This document shows positions 1-8,941 of a stretch of DNA of 64,000 nt, in pieces. A program made the position numbers and the translations under genes. This stretch comes from Oceanispirochaeta crateris (GTDB lineage Bacteria; Spirochaetota; Spirochaetia; DSM-2461). The notes under the pieces were generated by a model. That model had not been told where the DNA came from. It was given only the letters and a program-made list of their open reading frames with translations, and did no database searches. The stretch is from contig NZ_CP036150.1 of assembly GCF_008329965.1 (NCBI RefSeq), positions 2,728,001 through 2,792,000 on the forward strand, read 5' to 3'. Each line of letters starts with the position of its first letter. Within the stretch, counting starts at the first letter, position 1.

Positions 1-1245
1 TCCGTCCTGGGTGTCCAAAACCTGAGCCTGCTCATTAATTGCCAAACCACCCATGCAGTAATGGATTCCCGGTGTGACTTTGATCGCATAATAGGGAGGA
101 TTTTCAAGGGGGACGGAGAGGTCCTGCCTCTGAAACAGATTGTCCACACCTTGTCGTACAGACTCGTTCCAGACTTGCAGAGTCGTTTCCAGATTCGTTT
201 CAGGCAATGCAATTTTTTCTGCCAGAGTAAGGATCGTATCTCCCGCCCAAACCAGTTCTTTTTCAAAATAATACTCCGAAGAGAGAAGACTTTCTCTCAC
301 ACCCTGATCAAATATCAACCAGATAAAGTCTTCATTTTCTTCCTGTATTTTCCGGGTCAAAACCTCACGGAAGGCCAATTCGTCGGTGAATCTCAGACCC
401 TGACTATTCACGAGGATGCCTCCATTCCCCCTCAGAGCTTCGGTGATTAGAATTCCGAAATCGGGTTCGACCGTGGGATGGGTCTGTATATCTTCTAAAT
501 GAACAAGCTTAACAGGCAGATCTCGGGTGAGGTTGATAAAATCTCCCGAAGCGCCCGGTGAATTGGTTGTATTGAACCCTTTCATTTTAGGATTATACCG
601 GACGACCATTTCTAGATTGCCGCCAAATCCACCGGTGGCGATGATCACAGAACGGGCTCGAATCCGATATTCCCGTCCGGTAGGATTCTGGACTAAAACC
701 ATGAGGCTGTTCTTTTTTTGGGTAATAGAAAGGGCCTTGTTTTCCGTCCTAAGGTCAATCCCCTGCTTGGTCACAGCCCGTAACAATACAGATGTGATTT
801 CCCGCCCCACGGGAGAACCGCCAGAAGGACGAAAGGTCCTTCGATGACCGTGCCCCGCCAAGAGGCCCCTGTCAGATAAATCTGCACCTTGATCCTGCAA
901 CCACTTTAGCGCCTCCCCACTGTGTTCTATCATGATCCTGATCAAGGATTCATTCCCCTGAAAATGCCCGGCCTCCATGGTATCTCTCTGATAAGCCATC
1001 TGATCCTGAGTGGACAGTGCCGCATTAAATCCTCCCGAAGCCCGGTTACTGTTCCCTCCAGGGTATGACATCTTTTCCAGCAGGATAATCTTATCCGTAT
1101 ATAGTCGACTCTCCATAGCGGCTCTCATGCCGGCAGCTCCAGCGCCAATGATGACAATATCCGCCCTCTCGGGAATATACTTCGGAGCCACCAGCAGAAA
1201 AAAGACAGCCAGTACGGTTATAAAAACAGAGCTAAGAATTCTCAC
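1..1245 (-). CDS. Membrane-anchored fumarate reductase-like flavoprotein, partial
   Basis: This is an FAD-dependent fumarate reductase / flavocytochrome c-type flavoprotein whose C-terminus lies beyond the window edge. The start is a GTG at 1245 that overlaps the regulator stop by three bases (GTGA). One hydrophobic N-terminal segment (about residues 3-19) is followed directly by the FAD Rossmann motif (ADIVIIGAGAAG), then PGGNSNRASGGFNAA and the family motif GGSPVGR. Near the window edge the paralogue's VHHTMGGL motif reads IHYCMGGL. Unlike the paralogue at 3576-5297 it has no FMN-binding domain, and I see no haem motif in the visible part, so its electron donor is unclear. It probably faces the periplasm and reduces an unsaturated acid such as fumarate; the true substrate cannot be read from sequence. 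It is translationally coupled to the two-component system upstream. Confidence 0.85.
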   Translation of the reverse strand, partial: MRILSSVFITVLAVFFLLVAPKYIPERADIVIIGAGAAGMRAAMESRLYTDKIILLEKMSYPGGNSNRASGGFNAALSTQDQMAYQRDTMEAGHFQGNESLIRIMIEHSGEALKWLQDQGADLSDRGLLAGHGHRRTFRPSGGSPVGREITSVLLRAVTKQGIDLRTENKALSITQKKNSLMVLVQNPTGREYRIRARSVIIATGGFGGNLEMVVRYNPKMKGFNTTNSPGASGDFINLTRDLPVKLVHLEDIQTHPTVEPDFGILITEALRGNGGILVNSQGLRFTDELAFREVLTRKIQEENEDFIWLIFDQGVRESLLSSEYYFEKELVWAGDTILTLAEKIALPETNLETTLQVWNESVRQGVDNLFQRQDLSVPLENPPYYAIKVTPGIHYCMGGLAINEQAQVLDTQDG

Positions 1246-1925
1246 AGATGATCCTTTAAATGATAATAATGTTGGGGACGCCCCACCTTGCCATACTGAA
1301 GTTCCACTGTCAGTAACTCCTGTTTCTCCATAAAATCTAGGTAGCGCCGAATGGTTACCCTGGCAATTCCGAGACGTTCTCCCATCTGTTCGGCCGTGAA
1401 GGGTTCCTTGGTCTTCATCACCTCATCATGAACCGTTTTATAAGTTTTATAACTCATCCCCTTGTCCAGATCATGAGACTGATGAACCGGCTTTTCCCCG
1501 GTTTTATGAAACATATGATCCAGAGAGTCCTGATCAAAATCCCGAACGTTCTGGATTCCCATGATTCTTCTATGGGCATCCTCCAGGGCGTCTGTAAACC
1601 GCTCGAGGGTGAAGGGTTTTACTAAATAATCCAGGGCTCCCAGATGCAGGGCCCTTTCCACTGTTCCCGGACTATTATCGGCAGTGATGAAAATGACATC
1701 CAAGGATATTTTTCTACTCCGTATCCACTGGAGAAGATCAGGCCCGCGGCCTGTGGGAAAATAGACATCCAGCAGAAGGAGATCAAATTCTCGTCTGCTG
1801 AGGAGATCCTTTGCTTCAGCCAGACTGGACGCGATGACAATGTCTTTGACAAATGACTGTTTGGAAGCAAATTTTTGATTAATCTGCCCAACCATGGGGT
1901 CATCTTCCACTATAAGAATATTCAT
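1242..1925 (-). CDS. CitB/DcuR-family response regulator
   Basis: This 227-aa protein has an N-terminal receiver domain (EDD near residue 7, phospho-acceptor Asp in LLLLDVYFP near residue 53, Lys in LVKPF near residue 104) and a C-terminal helix-turn-helix (about 170-215, GERLGIARVTIRRYLDFM). The order and length match the DcuR/CitB/DctR family, which controls uptake and metabolism of C4-dicarboxylates or citrate. The gene overlaps the kinase upstream by an ATGA junction and the flavoprotein downstream by GTGA, so the three genes form one transcript. The likely targets are the flanking flavoprotein genes; a tandem repeat upstream of the gene at 5297 is a candidate binding site. Confidence 0.92.
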   Translation of the reverse strand: MNILIVEDDPMVGQINQKFASKQSFVKDIVIASSLAEAKDLLSRREFDLLLLDVYFPTGRGPDLLQWIRSRKISLDVIFITADNSPGTVERALHLGALDYLVKPFTLERFTDALEDAHRRIMGIQNVRDFDQDSLDHMFHKTGEKPVHQSHDLDKGMSYKTYKTVHDEVMKTKEPFTAEQMGERLGIARVTIRRYLDFMEKQELLTVELQYGKVGRPQHYYHLKDHL

Positions 1926-3493
1926 AAAACCTCTTCTTCAATATAGGGAATTTCAACAATAAATTCAGTATGTCCCGGTCTTGTTTCAAGAGAGATATGC
2001 CCGTCCTCCCGGTTCACCCTTTCTTTAATCAAAAAGAGCCCAAGTCCCCGATCAGGGCCTTTGGAACTGAACCCCCTTTTAAAGACATGGTCTACATTGG
2101 CAATACCCTGTCCATTATCCCTTACTAAAATACGGAGATTCTGACCGCTTTGATAAACACCAACTTGAAGAATGCCATCAATATTTCCAGCCAACTCTTC
2201 TAATGCATTTTCTATGAGGTTACCGAGGATCAAATTCAGTGTATCCGACATGCCTTTGAGATTGGGGAGGAAACTTTTATCATCAAGATAAAATTCACAT
2301 TGCTGTTCCTGGGCCTTGTTGTATTTCCCAAGGAGCAATCCGGCTACAGAACTATCCTTGATGCGGTCACTCAAACGGCCAACAATGGATTTTCTATTCC
2401 GGCTGATCCCTGTGATGAACTGAACGGCTTCATCATATTCCTCCAGCTGTATGAGACCTGATATGGTATGAAGCTTGTTTAAAAACTCATGATTTTGAGC
2501 CCTGAGCCCCTCATTGATCTGCTTTATCCCAGTCAGCTCTTCCGCCCGAAGCCGGACAATCGTGAGATCCTCCATAACGAGGGTCGCTCCCAGGACTTCA
2601 TCTCCTGACTCTGTAAATATGGGTTCGAAACGGCACTGAAGAGTCAACCCTGTCAGAGAGAGCAACTCTAATGAAATGGTTCTCTTTTTATCCAGACAAA
2701 ACTGAAATCCCTGACTAAAAAAATAGGATTGAACGGACTGATTCAGATCCCATTCTCTGAGGCCGGCCAGGCGTATGGCTGATGCATTAAAATAAATAAT
2801 ATTGCCCAGTTGATCTATGGTGACAATACCTTCTTTCAGGTTCTCCAATGTCATGGCACGCTGTCCCAAAAGACGAGAGATTTCTTCCGGCTCCAGGCCG
2901 GACATGGATCTTTTAATGCTGAAAGACAGGAGAGCCGAAGAATATAGGCTGATAAACACTGCCAGAATAAGAAAAAGACTGAAGGTTTGAATATTCAGTC
3001 TGATATCCTGGTACATCCGGCCATTGAGAAAACCTGTAATCACCAGTCCCACAAGTTCTCCCTGGTAAAAGACCGGGGCGGCGGCTTCAACCGCTGGAAA
3101 ACGGGATGTTCCTGTCCGGCGGACCCGGACTTCCGGAACGGAAGATGTGAGAATCGATTGTATAAAAGGGTCCTCCTCCCTTGTTCCCTGCAGGGCAGGT
3201 ACGGTATGAGAATAGTAATCGCCAAACTTGTTTAGAACATAAATATATTGTGTTCGTGTGGAAAGCTTCAGCTCATCCATTCTTCTTTGGATCGGGATGC
3301 TACCATTGGGAAGGGTCAGGTTGTACTGAAGAGATTCCATTTCTGATATGGTAACAGCCAAATCCTGTGCTGAAAGTTCCAGCTGAGTCTGCAGGGTGCT
3401 GAACCATTGCTGTATAACGAGAACACCCGTCAGCAGGAGGATGGTTGTTGTAAACATTCCTGTGGCCAGTGATATTTTACGATTCAGCTTCAT
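1922..3493 (-). CDS. CitA/DcuS-type sensor histidine kinase
   Basis: This 523-aa kinase has an N-terminal membrane helix (about 9-28), an extracytoplasmic PDC-like sensor region (about 30-165), a second membrane helix (about 170-192), a PAS-like segment (about 215-310) and a C-terminal kinase core. The phospho-acceptor box is NHEFLNKLHTISGL, the form seen in DcuS/CitA kinases, followed by the N-box NLIENALEEL and the G-boxes DNGQGI and GLGLFL. Family members sense external C4-dicarboxylates or citrate. It overlaps its regulator by four bases and lies between two fumarate-reductase-like genes, so the signal is probably the unsaturated or dicarboxylic acid that those enzymes reduce. A terminator at 3525-3553 separates it from the upstream gene, so it needs its own promoter in the short gap. 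Confidence 0.93.
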   Translation of the reverse strand: MKLNRKISLATGMFTTTILLLTGVLVIQQWFSTLQTQLELSAQDLAVTISEMESLQYNLTLPNGSIPIQRRMDELKLSTRTQYIYVLNKFGDYYSHTVPALQGTREEDPFIQSILTSSVPEVRVRRTGTSRFPAVEAAAPVFYQGELVGLVITGFLNGRMYQDIRLNIQTFSLFLILAVFISLYSSALLSFSIKRSMSGLEPEEISRLLGQRAMTLENLKEGIVTIDQLGNIIYFNASAIRLAGLREWDLNQSVQSYFFSQGFQFCLDKKRTISLELLSLTGLTLQCRFEPIFTESGDEVLGATLVMEDLTIVRLRAEELTGIKQINEGLRAQNHEFLNKLHTISGLIQLEEYDEAVQFITGISRNRKSIVGRLSDRIKDSSVAGLLLGKYNKAQEQQCEFYLDDKSFLPNLKGMSDTLNLILGNLIENALEELAGNIDGILQVGVYQSGQNLRILVRDNGQGIANVDHVFKRGFSSKGPDRGLGLFLIKERVNREDGHISLETRPGHTEFIVEIPYIEEEVL

Positions 3494-3524
3494 AGTCCAC
3501 CAGTATATTCCTACAGAGGGGAAA

Positions 3525-3553
3525 TAAAAAAGCGATTCCCCTGGGGGAACCGC
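3525..3553 (-). terminator. Rho-independent terminator after the FMN-bind flavoprotein gene
   Basis: On the minus strand a GC-rich hairpin (arms at 3544-3553 and 3532-3541, one A-C mismatch) is followed by six T residues. It lies just after the stop at 3576 and before the kinase start at 3493, so it should insulate the two-component operon from the highly expressed reductase. Confidence 0.8.
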
Positions 3554-3575
3554 CTGTTTATCTGAATATCTACTC

Positions 3576-5297
3576 TTATTTTACGTAGGAAGCTGCCTGA
3601 GTTCCAGCAATGCGTCCATAAATTGTGATATCCGCCATGGCATTACCACCAAGTCTATTGGCTCCGTGAACACCACCTGTGACTTCACCTGCAGCGAAGA
3701 GTCCTGTCACCCACTCACCGGATTCATTAATAACCTTGGTATCTGTATCGATCTTAAGCCCACCCATAGTGTGGTGTACAGCAGGACCGACTTCTACCAT
3801 ATAGAATGGAGGATTTTCAATTTTTCTTGGTAAATCGGCTCTACCAAAATCAGGATCACTACCGGAATCTACATATCCGTTATAGGTATCAATGGTTGCC
3901 TGCAGTGTTTCCCCATCGAGATCCAAGGCAGAAGCCAATTCGGCGATACTTCCAGCTTCAGTCAGAAGACCAGAGGTCGCATAATGCTCAATCGCTTTTA
4001 GAGACTCTCTCACACCCTGATCAAAACAAAGGAATACTGTTTGCCCTGTCTGAGCAAGCTCAGCATCAGATACAACATCACGAGTTTGAAGTTCAGAGAC
4101 AAATCTTTCGGCTTCTCTGTTCACCATGATAGCTCCATTACCACGAACCGCTTCTGTGATCATAGTATTTTTTACTGGAACAACAGTAGGATGAGTCTGA
4201 ATCTGTTCCATATCAACCAAAGCGACATTCAGAGGCTTAACGAGTTCCAGAGCATCTCCGGTAGCTCCGGGATGATTGGTTGTACCAAAACCCTTGAGTG
4301 CAGGTTTAAATTGAACAATTTTTTCAGGGCTGGATCCAAAACCACCTGAAGCAATGATGACGGCCTTGGCTGTTATATGATAAATACCATCAGCAGTTTC
4401 TACATCGACTCCATTCACGACACCACCGTCTGCAGTAATGGCTACAACCTTGCTACCAGTACGGATATCTGCCACTTCTTCAGCCACTTTATCAAGTACA
4501 GAAACTATATGAGCACCAATACTGGCACCACCGGTGGGTCTATGAGTTCTGGAGTTGGTTGAACCACCCAAGAAACCCACATCAGAAAGATCCGCGCCCA
4601 GAGATGTGAGCCAGTTGACATTGTCTTTAGATTTCTCGGTCAGAACTTTGACCAATGCGGGATCATTTAGATTTTTTCCACCCTTCATAGTATCTTCAAA
4701 ATACTGCTCTACCGAATCTTCGATTCCCTTGGCTTTCTGCTGGTCAGTATAGGCCGCATTCAGCCCTCCGGTGGCGTAATTTGTATTTCCACCTACAAAG
4801 GCCATTTTTTCTAGTACAATGACCTTGGCACCAGCATCCGCGGCTGCTTTTGCTGCAGACAGACCGGCTCCGCCAGCCCCGATAATGACGATATCAGCTT
4901 GGTCGTCTTCCAATGCTGTGGTAGCTTCACTCTTAGAAACTGCATCTTGAGTCTTACCAGTGGAAGCTTTTGCCAGGGCTGCCTGTATGGCAGTGATCAT
5001 TCCTTCGGAAGTTTCCGATGCACCGGAAATAGCGTCTATGTCTCCTGAATTTTCTTTGATAGCACTTTCAATCAGAGCATTTATTGGTTTCAAACTGAAT
5101 TCAGATTCAGGATTTTCAACCAGTTCAATGGCTTCGATAGCCTTATCACTGACGGTCACAGAAACAACGATGGTTCCACCATGCCCTTTTCCTTCACCTT
5201 CATAAGTCCCTGCATTGTAGAGGGCTTTACCTGAACAACTGATAAAACTGACAATCAGAATTGCCAGAATCAGAGAATTTCGAATCATTTTCTTCAT
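3576..5297 (-). CDS. Secreted FMN-binding fumarate reductase-like flavoprotein
   Basis: This 573-aa flavoprotein starts with a lipoprotein-like signal (hydrophobic stretch ending FISC, Cys21; the lipobox is relaxed as in spirochaetes). Residues about 28-112 form an FMN-binding domain with the covalent flavinylation motif DAISGASET (acceptor probably Thr96). The FAD domain follows (IIGAGGAG near 139) with the reductase motifs GGASIGAH, VHHTMGGL and HGANRLGGNA, the last carrying the conserved catalytic-region Arg. Extracytoplasmic enzymes with this build use a covalently bound FMN (attached by ApbE) to pass electrons to FAD and reduce fumarate, urocanate, acrylate-like or other enoates. No haem domain is present. 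The gene is monocistronic, with its own promoter (5338-5366) and terminator, and is probably controlled by the adjacent kinase/regulator pair. The substrate is not determinable here. Confidence 0.93.
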   Translation of the reverse strand: MKKMIRNSLILAILIVSFISCSGKALYNAGTYEGEGKGHGGTIVVSVTVSDKAIEAIELVENPESEFSLKPINALIESAIKENSGDIDAISGASETSEGMITAIQAALAKASTGKTQDAVSKSEATTALEDDQADIVIIGAGGAGLSAAKAAADAGAKVIVLEKMAFVGGNTNYATGGLNAAYTDQQKAKGIEDSVEQYFEDTMKGGKNLNDPALVKVLTEKSKDNVNWLTSLGADLSDVGFLGGSTNSRTHRPTGGASIGAHIVSVLDKVAEEVADIRTGSKVVAITADGGVVNGVDVETADGIYHITAKAVIIASGGFGSSPEKIVQFKPALKGFGTTNHPGATGDALELVKPLNVALVDMEQIQTHPTVVPVKNTMITEAVRGNGAIMVNREAERFVSELQTRDVVSDAELAQTGQTVFLCFDQGVRESLKAIEHYATSGLLTEAGSIAELASALDLDGETLQATIDTYNGYVDSGSDPDFGRADLPRKIENPPFYMVEVGPAVHHTMGGLKIDTDTKVINESGEWVTGLFAAGEVTGGVHGANRLGGNAMADITIYGRIAGTQAASYVK

Positions 5298-5337
5298 ATC
5301 TCTTCCTCGATTTAATAGATAAATTATTAGCGATTAG

Positions 5338-5366
5338 AAGATACTCCTTGAAGAACATAAAGACAA
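5338..5366 (-). promoter_or_regulatory. Sigma-70-like promoter of the FMN-bind reductase gene
   Basis: On the minus strand TTGTCT (5361-5366) and TATCTT (5338-5343) are separated by exactly 17 bases, about 40 bases before the start codon. Confidence 0.5.
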
Positions 5367-5387
5367 TCATTAAGTTGTTTATGTGCG

Positions 5388-5404
5388 TTTTGGTCTTTTT
5401 GGTC
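5388..5404 (-). promoter_or_regulatory. Tandem repeat, candidate response-regulator site
   Basis: GACCAAAA occurs twice on the minus strand (5397-5404 and 5388-5395), nine bases apart and about 20 bases upstream of the -35 element. Direct repeats at this position are typical of activator sites; the CitB/DcuR-type regulator at 1242-1925 is the obvious candidate. This is an inference from position only. Confidence 0.35.
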
Positions 5405-5638
5405 TCAAAAATGACCCGTCTATTTTGATAAAAAGATCCCTGATAAATAGCAGGCTCTGTCCATCCCTGTTTGGAATAAAGCCGGTTCTGTTCGTATGAG
5501 GGGGTTATATTGTTACTGATTAATGGATTTCATACCCGGGAGTTATCCTCAAAGGGTACCCAAATCCAACGGCTTCAAATAGAGAAGCATTGAACTTGAG
5601 TACCTCCAGCTTTCAGATAAAATGGACTCTAAGGCCTT

Positions 5639-7645
5639 TTATTTTGCCTTTAGATATGCATTTTCCCGGTAATCCTTCCACATCGTTTCAAACCAAAATT
5701 CCTCGGAAGGCAGGGCTCTGCAAGGAACAAACTGGAACTCAATATCACCGGAGCTGCTATTTTTCAAAACCTGTATATATTGATTAAGATCTGTATTGCT
5801 TTCTTTAAAATTCCAGGAAGAACTTAAAAGAGGATGTGATTCAGACCCCGATTTATCTAGTACAAGAAAAGAACCGCGGCTGCCTCCCTTTTCTTCCAGA
5901 TAATGTCTGATGGCAGATAGATAATAGACTTGCGCCAAGGCCAATTGACGGTTTTTAAGTGCAAAGGGAATCTGTTCCCGATTCAGAAGCTTCTGAGTGG
6001 TGAAAGAATTCACCTGTTCCTTAGCCTCTGCTTCAGCTTTCTTAGCCGAATCAAGAGACCTTACAAAGCCTCCAGCAAGGGTCATTCTCTTCTGAAACTC
6101 TCGTCGATACTGAAAGACGTCTATTCCTGTTGAGTTATTCATCAAGGCCTCAATTCTTTCCAGCCACTGCTTTACCTTTAACAGTACACCCTCACGAAGA
6201 GCCTCTTCATCCAGCACTGGCTCCCTGTAGGACCGGGCAATTTTTATAGAAGCGCGCAAAGCTCCCACCTGCCCAGAATTCAGAGCTGACCCTCCCGGCC
6301 GGTATATTCCATGAGTACCATTGACTTCTCCCACAGGAAAAAGTCTCTTAATATTCGTGGATTCCCACCAGATATCTCCAGAAAGCCCCCCATTGTTATG
6401 TTGAGCACAGACTGCGATTTCCAGAGCTTCTGAAGTAAGATCTATCCCATGATCTTTATATAGCAGGATGGCTGGTTCATTGATTTGTCTCAACCTTTCG
6501 ATTGGGGTGTCTCCGTCCGCACGGGAGGATTGAAGGTATTCTTGAACCTCCGAATTCTGATCCTTTAAAGAGAAGGATTCTTTTGGTCCTTCAGGGTTGA
6601 TACGGAAATCCATAAAAACCCTTCGTCCCTTAATCTCTCGTTCTATGTAAACAAGAAGATCTATGAGAGAAGACCCTTGATTCTGAATTTTCTGAGGATC
6701 AAAAGGCCATTGATACCCCTTTAAAAAGATAGCATGGCAAAGGCTCTGCATGGAGTCAAAATATTGGCTGAGAAAAAACTGCCTGTCATTCCCTTCCCCA
6801 TCGGTACTGTAATAACAGGGCATAACCTGTTGATAGCTTCCCGAAAGGTTCCACCTGAATTTGACCGAGGCAATACCGAACTGAGACTCTGTAAGATTCA
6901 CCGCTTCGGCACCTGCTTCCAAGGCCATACCTATACCGCCACGGTGCATGGAAGGGTAAACAGAAGTTTCATATAGTCCACCCGGTCCTCCCACACCTAG
7001 AACAGTGTTGTCTGCTAGGTAGATTTCCAAACCAAAAACTTCGTTGTCCAGGTTTCGTTTATTCAAAGCCAAGACACCAACAGCCCTGTCTTCATCAGTC
7101 AGGACGAGGAGAACTTCTCGATGATCCAATACTGGAATATCCAGACGCTCCACTTCTTTTGCCAGAGCTTCGGTCATGGCTTTGGAGGTATAAGGTCCCA
7201 GAGACACGCCTCTCGTGAGAGGATCATGATCTGTTTTATATCCTGTATATCCACCATAGGGATTATGAGGAAAATCGACTCCCAATGAGACAAGATGGTA
7301 AAAACTGTTCAGTGAGTTTTGAGCTTCCACAAGTGCAATATCCCCATGCATACACCCGCCTGCTGCCAGGGATTGAGCCATTGCATAGGGAGAATCTGGA
7401 GCATGGCCTGCATCTGCCAGCTTATAGTAAGTCTGTTTGTCTGAACCTGTATTTCTTGAAGTGCCTCCAAGAAAATTGTCCGTGATTATAATAAGGTCTT
7501 CCACTCCTTGCCGTCGCAGCCTTTCGGCACAGCATAGCGAGGCAGCACCACTGCCTACAACCAGAGTGTGAGACCGGTTGACAGGAACAGCTATTGTTTT
7601 CCCACCCCACGGTAACATCCAGACTTTTGTTTCTGGAGGATTCAT
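5639..7645 (-). CDS. FAD-dependent oxidoreductase (fumarate reductase/SdhA-like)
   Basis: This 668-aa flavoprotein has an FAD-binding Rossmann motif near the N-terminus (TLVVGSGAASLCCAERL, about 27-43), GGTSRNTGSDKQTYYKL (about 60-76), and a later FAD-contact region around HNNGGLSGDIWWES and GEVNGTHGIYRPGGSALNSG (about 413-450). The C-terminal 180 residues are helical and poorly conserved. It belongs to the broad succinate dehydrogenase / fumarate reductase flavoprotein group but has no signal peptide and is longer than typical cytoplasmic members. Its start overlaps the end of the upstream ene-reductase by four bases (ATGA), so the two are made together and may act as a pair. It probably accepts electrons for, or directly carries out, reduction or oxidation of a small unsaturated molecule; the substrate is unknown. 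Confidence 0.8.
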   Translation of the reverse strand: MNPPETKVWMLPWGGKTIAVPVNRSHTLVVGSGAASLCCAERLRRQGVEDLIIITDNFLGGTSRNTGSDKQTYYKLADAGHAPDSPYAMAQSLAAGGCMHGDIALVEAQNSLNSFYHLVSLGVDFPHNPYGGYTGYKTDHDPLTRGVSLGPYTSKAMTEALAKEVERLDIPVLDHREVLLVLTDEDRAVGVLALNKRNLDNEVFGLEIYLADNTVLGVGGPGGLYETSVYPSMHRGGIGMALEAGAEAVNLTESQFGIASVKFRWNLSGSYQQVMPCYYSTDGEGNDRQFFLSQYFDSMQSLCHAIFLKGYQWPFDPQKIQNQGSSLIDLLVYIEREIKGRRVFMDFRINPEGPKESFSLKDQNSEVQEYLQSSRADGDTPIERLRQINEPAILLYKDHGIDLTSEALEIAVCAQHNNGGLSGDIWWESTNIKRLFPVGEVNGTHGIYRPGGSALNSGQVGALRASIKIARSYREPVLDEEALREGVLLKVKQWLERIEALMNNSTGIDVFQYRREFQKRMTLAGGFVRSLDSAKKAEAEAKEQVNSFTTQKLLNREQIPFALKNRQLALAQVYYLSAIRHYLEEKGGSRGSFLVLDKSGSESHPLLSSSWNFKESNTDLNQYIQVLKNSSSGDIEFQFVPCRALPSEEFWFETMWKDYRENAYLKAK

Positions 7646-8808
7646 TTATTTCTATTTTTCCATAAGTCTTTGTAATAATCATTGTAGAGAATACAGCCGT
7701 CATTTTTCTGGGCTACCATGAGCTTACTACATCCGGAGCAAGCGGTGCAGTAGTTCACAGCTTCACCGGTTTTTACTTTTTCAGGAAACAGAGGATCAGC
7801 AAAAGATTGACGACCCCAACCGGCACAATCGGCATAACCCTTTTGGAGATTCTCATCTGCCAGCTCCAAGGCTCCCTCTTTCAGGATGGAATAAGCAGAC
7901 CCGATGACCATCATTTTCGATACAATATTTTTGGCCCATCTGGCGTAGCGGAACTGATGGAGATACAAATACAATGAAGGAGGAGTCGGTCTGGTTATTT
8001 CACTGGTAGTTCCAGGAATCCCAGCTGAAATATTCACATAGTCCATATTCAGTTCTTCCATGAGTTGAATGACTTTTTCCATTTCACTCAAATCCTCGAT
8101 GATCTCATCAGGACCGCCGGTACCACAGCCCCCTTCAATGCCTTCATAGACAGAGATACGGGAGCCAAGGATGAAATCAGGATTCTTCAAACGAGATCGG
8201 ATTTCACCTAAAGACTCAGTTAGAAAACGGGTTCTATTCTCAAAAGAACCACCCCATTTATCATCGCGGACATTCCCGGGACGGAGCATTTCACAGCCGA
8301 AATAGCCATGGCACATTTTAAAATCGACGCCATCGGCTCCTGCTTCTTCTGCCAGAAGAGCGGCCTCGACAATGGCGTTCTTGATATCTTCGACATCCTG
8401 AGTGGATAAGAGTTTCTCTCCTTCGGCAGGATTATAGAGAGCTGTCGCAGAAGAGTGTGATTTCACAGCCTTGCGCCCCGAATGAGTCACCTGGAACAGG
8501 AGAATGGTCTCGGGGGCTATTTTCTTAAACTCAGCCACCAGGGTCTTGAATCCATCAAGGTTTTCGCGGTTTAAAATCATTTGATTGACACGAGCCAGAG
8601 AGGATGGATCTGCCGAGAGGGCTTCTACAACGACAACGCCCCAATGACCGGAAGCCAAATTTTTATAGCGATCAATAGCTCTTTTAGATACGGAACCACC
8701 AGCTTCGCCGTCATTAGCTTCCATGGCCTGAGAAACAAACCTGTTGACAAGAGTTTTAGTTCCGAGAGTTCCTTTTTTGAATAGATGGGGATATTGATTT
8801 TGAGACAT
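7642..8808 (-). CDS. Old Yellow Enzyme-family NADH:flavin oxidoreductase
   Basis: This 388-aa TIM-barrel flavoenzyme carries typical OYE / 2,4-dienoyl-CoA reductase features: an N-terminal motif with KTLVNRFVSQAME (about 16-28), VVVEAL, QVTHSGRKA (about 102-110), the active-site-like stretch GVDFKMCHGYFGCEML (about 160-175) and a glycine-rich FMN phosphate site late in the barrel (MVIGSAYS, about 300). The C-terminus has a cysteine cluster (CTACSGC then C, about 357-376) resembling the [4Fe-4S] site of the larger dienoyl-CoA reductase-like members, but the FAD/NAD domain that normally follows is missing. The following gene supplies a separate FAD protein, so the pair may replace the fused form. 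Expression starts from the promoter at 8838-8866 under LacI-type control. Confidence 0.85.
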   Translation of the reverse strand: MSQNQYPHLFKKGTLGTKTLVNRFVSQAMEANDGEAGGSVSKRAIDRYKNLASGHWGVVVVEALSADPSSLARVNQMILNRENLDGFKTLVAEFKKIAPETILLFQVTHSGRKAVKSHSSATALYNPAEGEKLLSTQDVEDIKNAIVEAALLAEEAGADGVDFKMCHGYFGCEMLRPGNVRDDKWGGSFENRTRFLTESLGEIRSRLKNPDFILGSRISVYEGIEGGCGTGGPDEIIEDLSEMEKVIQLMEELNMDYVNISAGIPGTTSEITRPTPPSLYLYLHQFRYARWAKNIVSKMMVIGSAYSILKEGALELADENLQKGYADCAGWGRQSFADPLFPEKVKTGEAVNYCTACSGCSKLMVAQKNDGCILYNDYYKDLWKNRNK

Positions 8809-8825
8809 TCCAGTCCTCCTGTTTT

Positions 8826-8866
8826 ATTGCATGCAATATTATCCAGTGAAAGTTTGAGCATGTCAA
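8826..8866 (-). promoter_or_regulatory. Promoter and LacI-type operator of the ene-reductase operon
   Basis: On the minus strand TTGACA (8861-8866) and GATAAT (8838-8843) are separated by 17 bases. The perfect palindrome ATTGCATGCAAT (8826-8837) abuts the -10 box and would cover the transcription start. The same element recurs at the regulator's own promoter and at the divergent dehydrogenase promoter, so it is probably the operator of the LacI-family protein at 8942-9958 and acts by repression. Confidence 0.75.
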
Positions 8867-8941
8867 CTATCTCTAAGAAAACTCTGCCCGGCCTCATTCG
8901 TATCAATGTCTAGGGATGGGACAGGTCAAAAAGACAGTACA

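Larger units (their letters stand above)
5298..5638. other. Intergenic region upstream of the FMN-bind reductase
   Basis: The 341 bases between two co-oriented genes hold the ribosome binding site of the reductase gene (GAGGAAG shortly before 5297), a minus-strand promoter (5338-5366) and a tandem 8-base repeat (5388-5404). I see no convincing gene, riboswitch or terminator in the remaining part (about 5405-5638). Confidence 0.6.

Noticed and set aside
61-1333. Three plus-strand frames over the first 1.3 kb
   Set aside because: They are shadows of the minus-strand flavoprotein and regulator, whose FAD and receiver motifs read continuously to base 1.
5298-5638. A riboswitch or small RNA in the long leader region
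   Set aside because: The promoter found is only about 40 bases from the gene, and the rest of the region shows no strong hairpins or known aptamer core.
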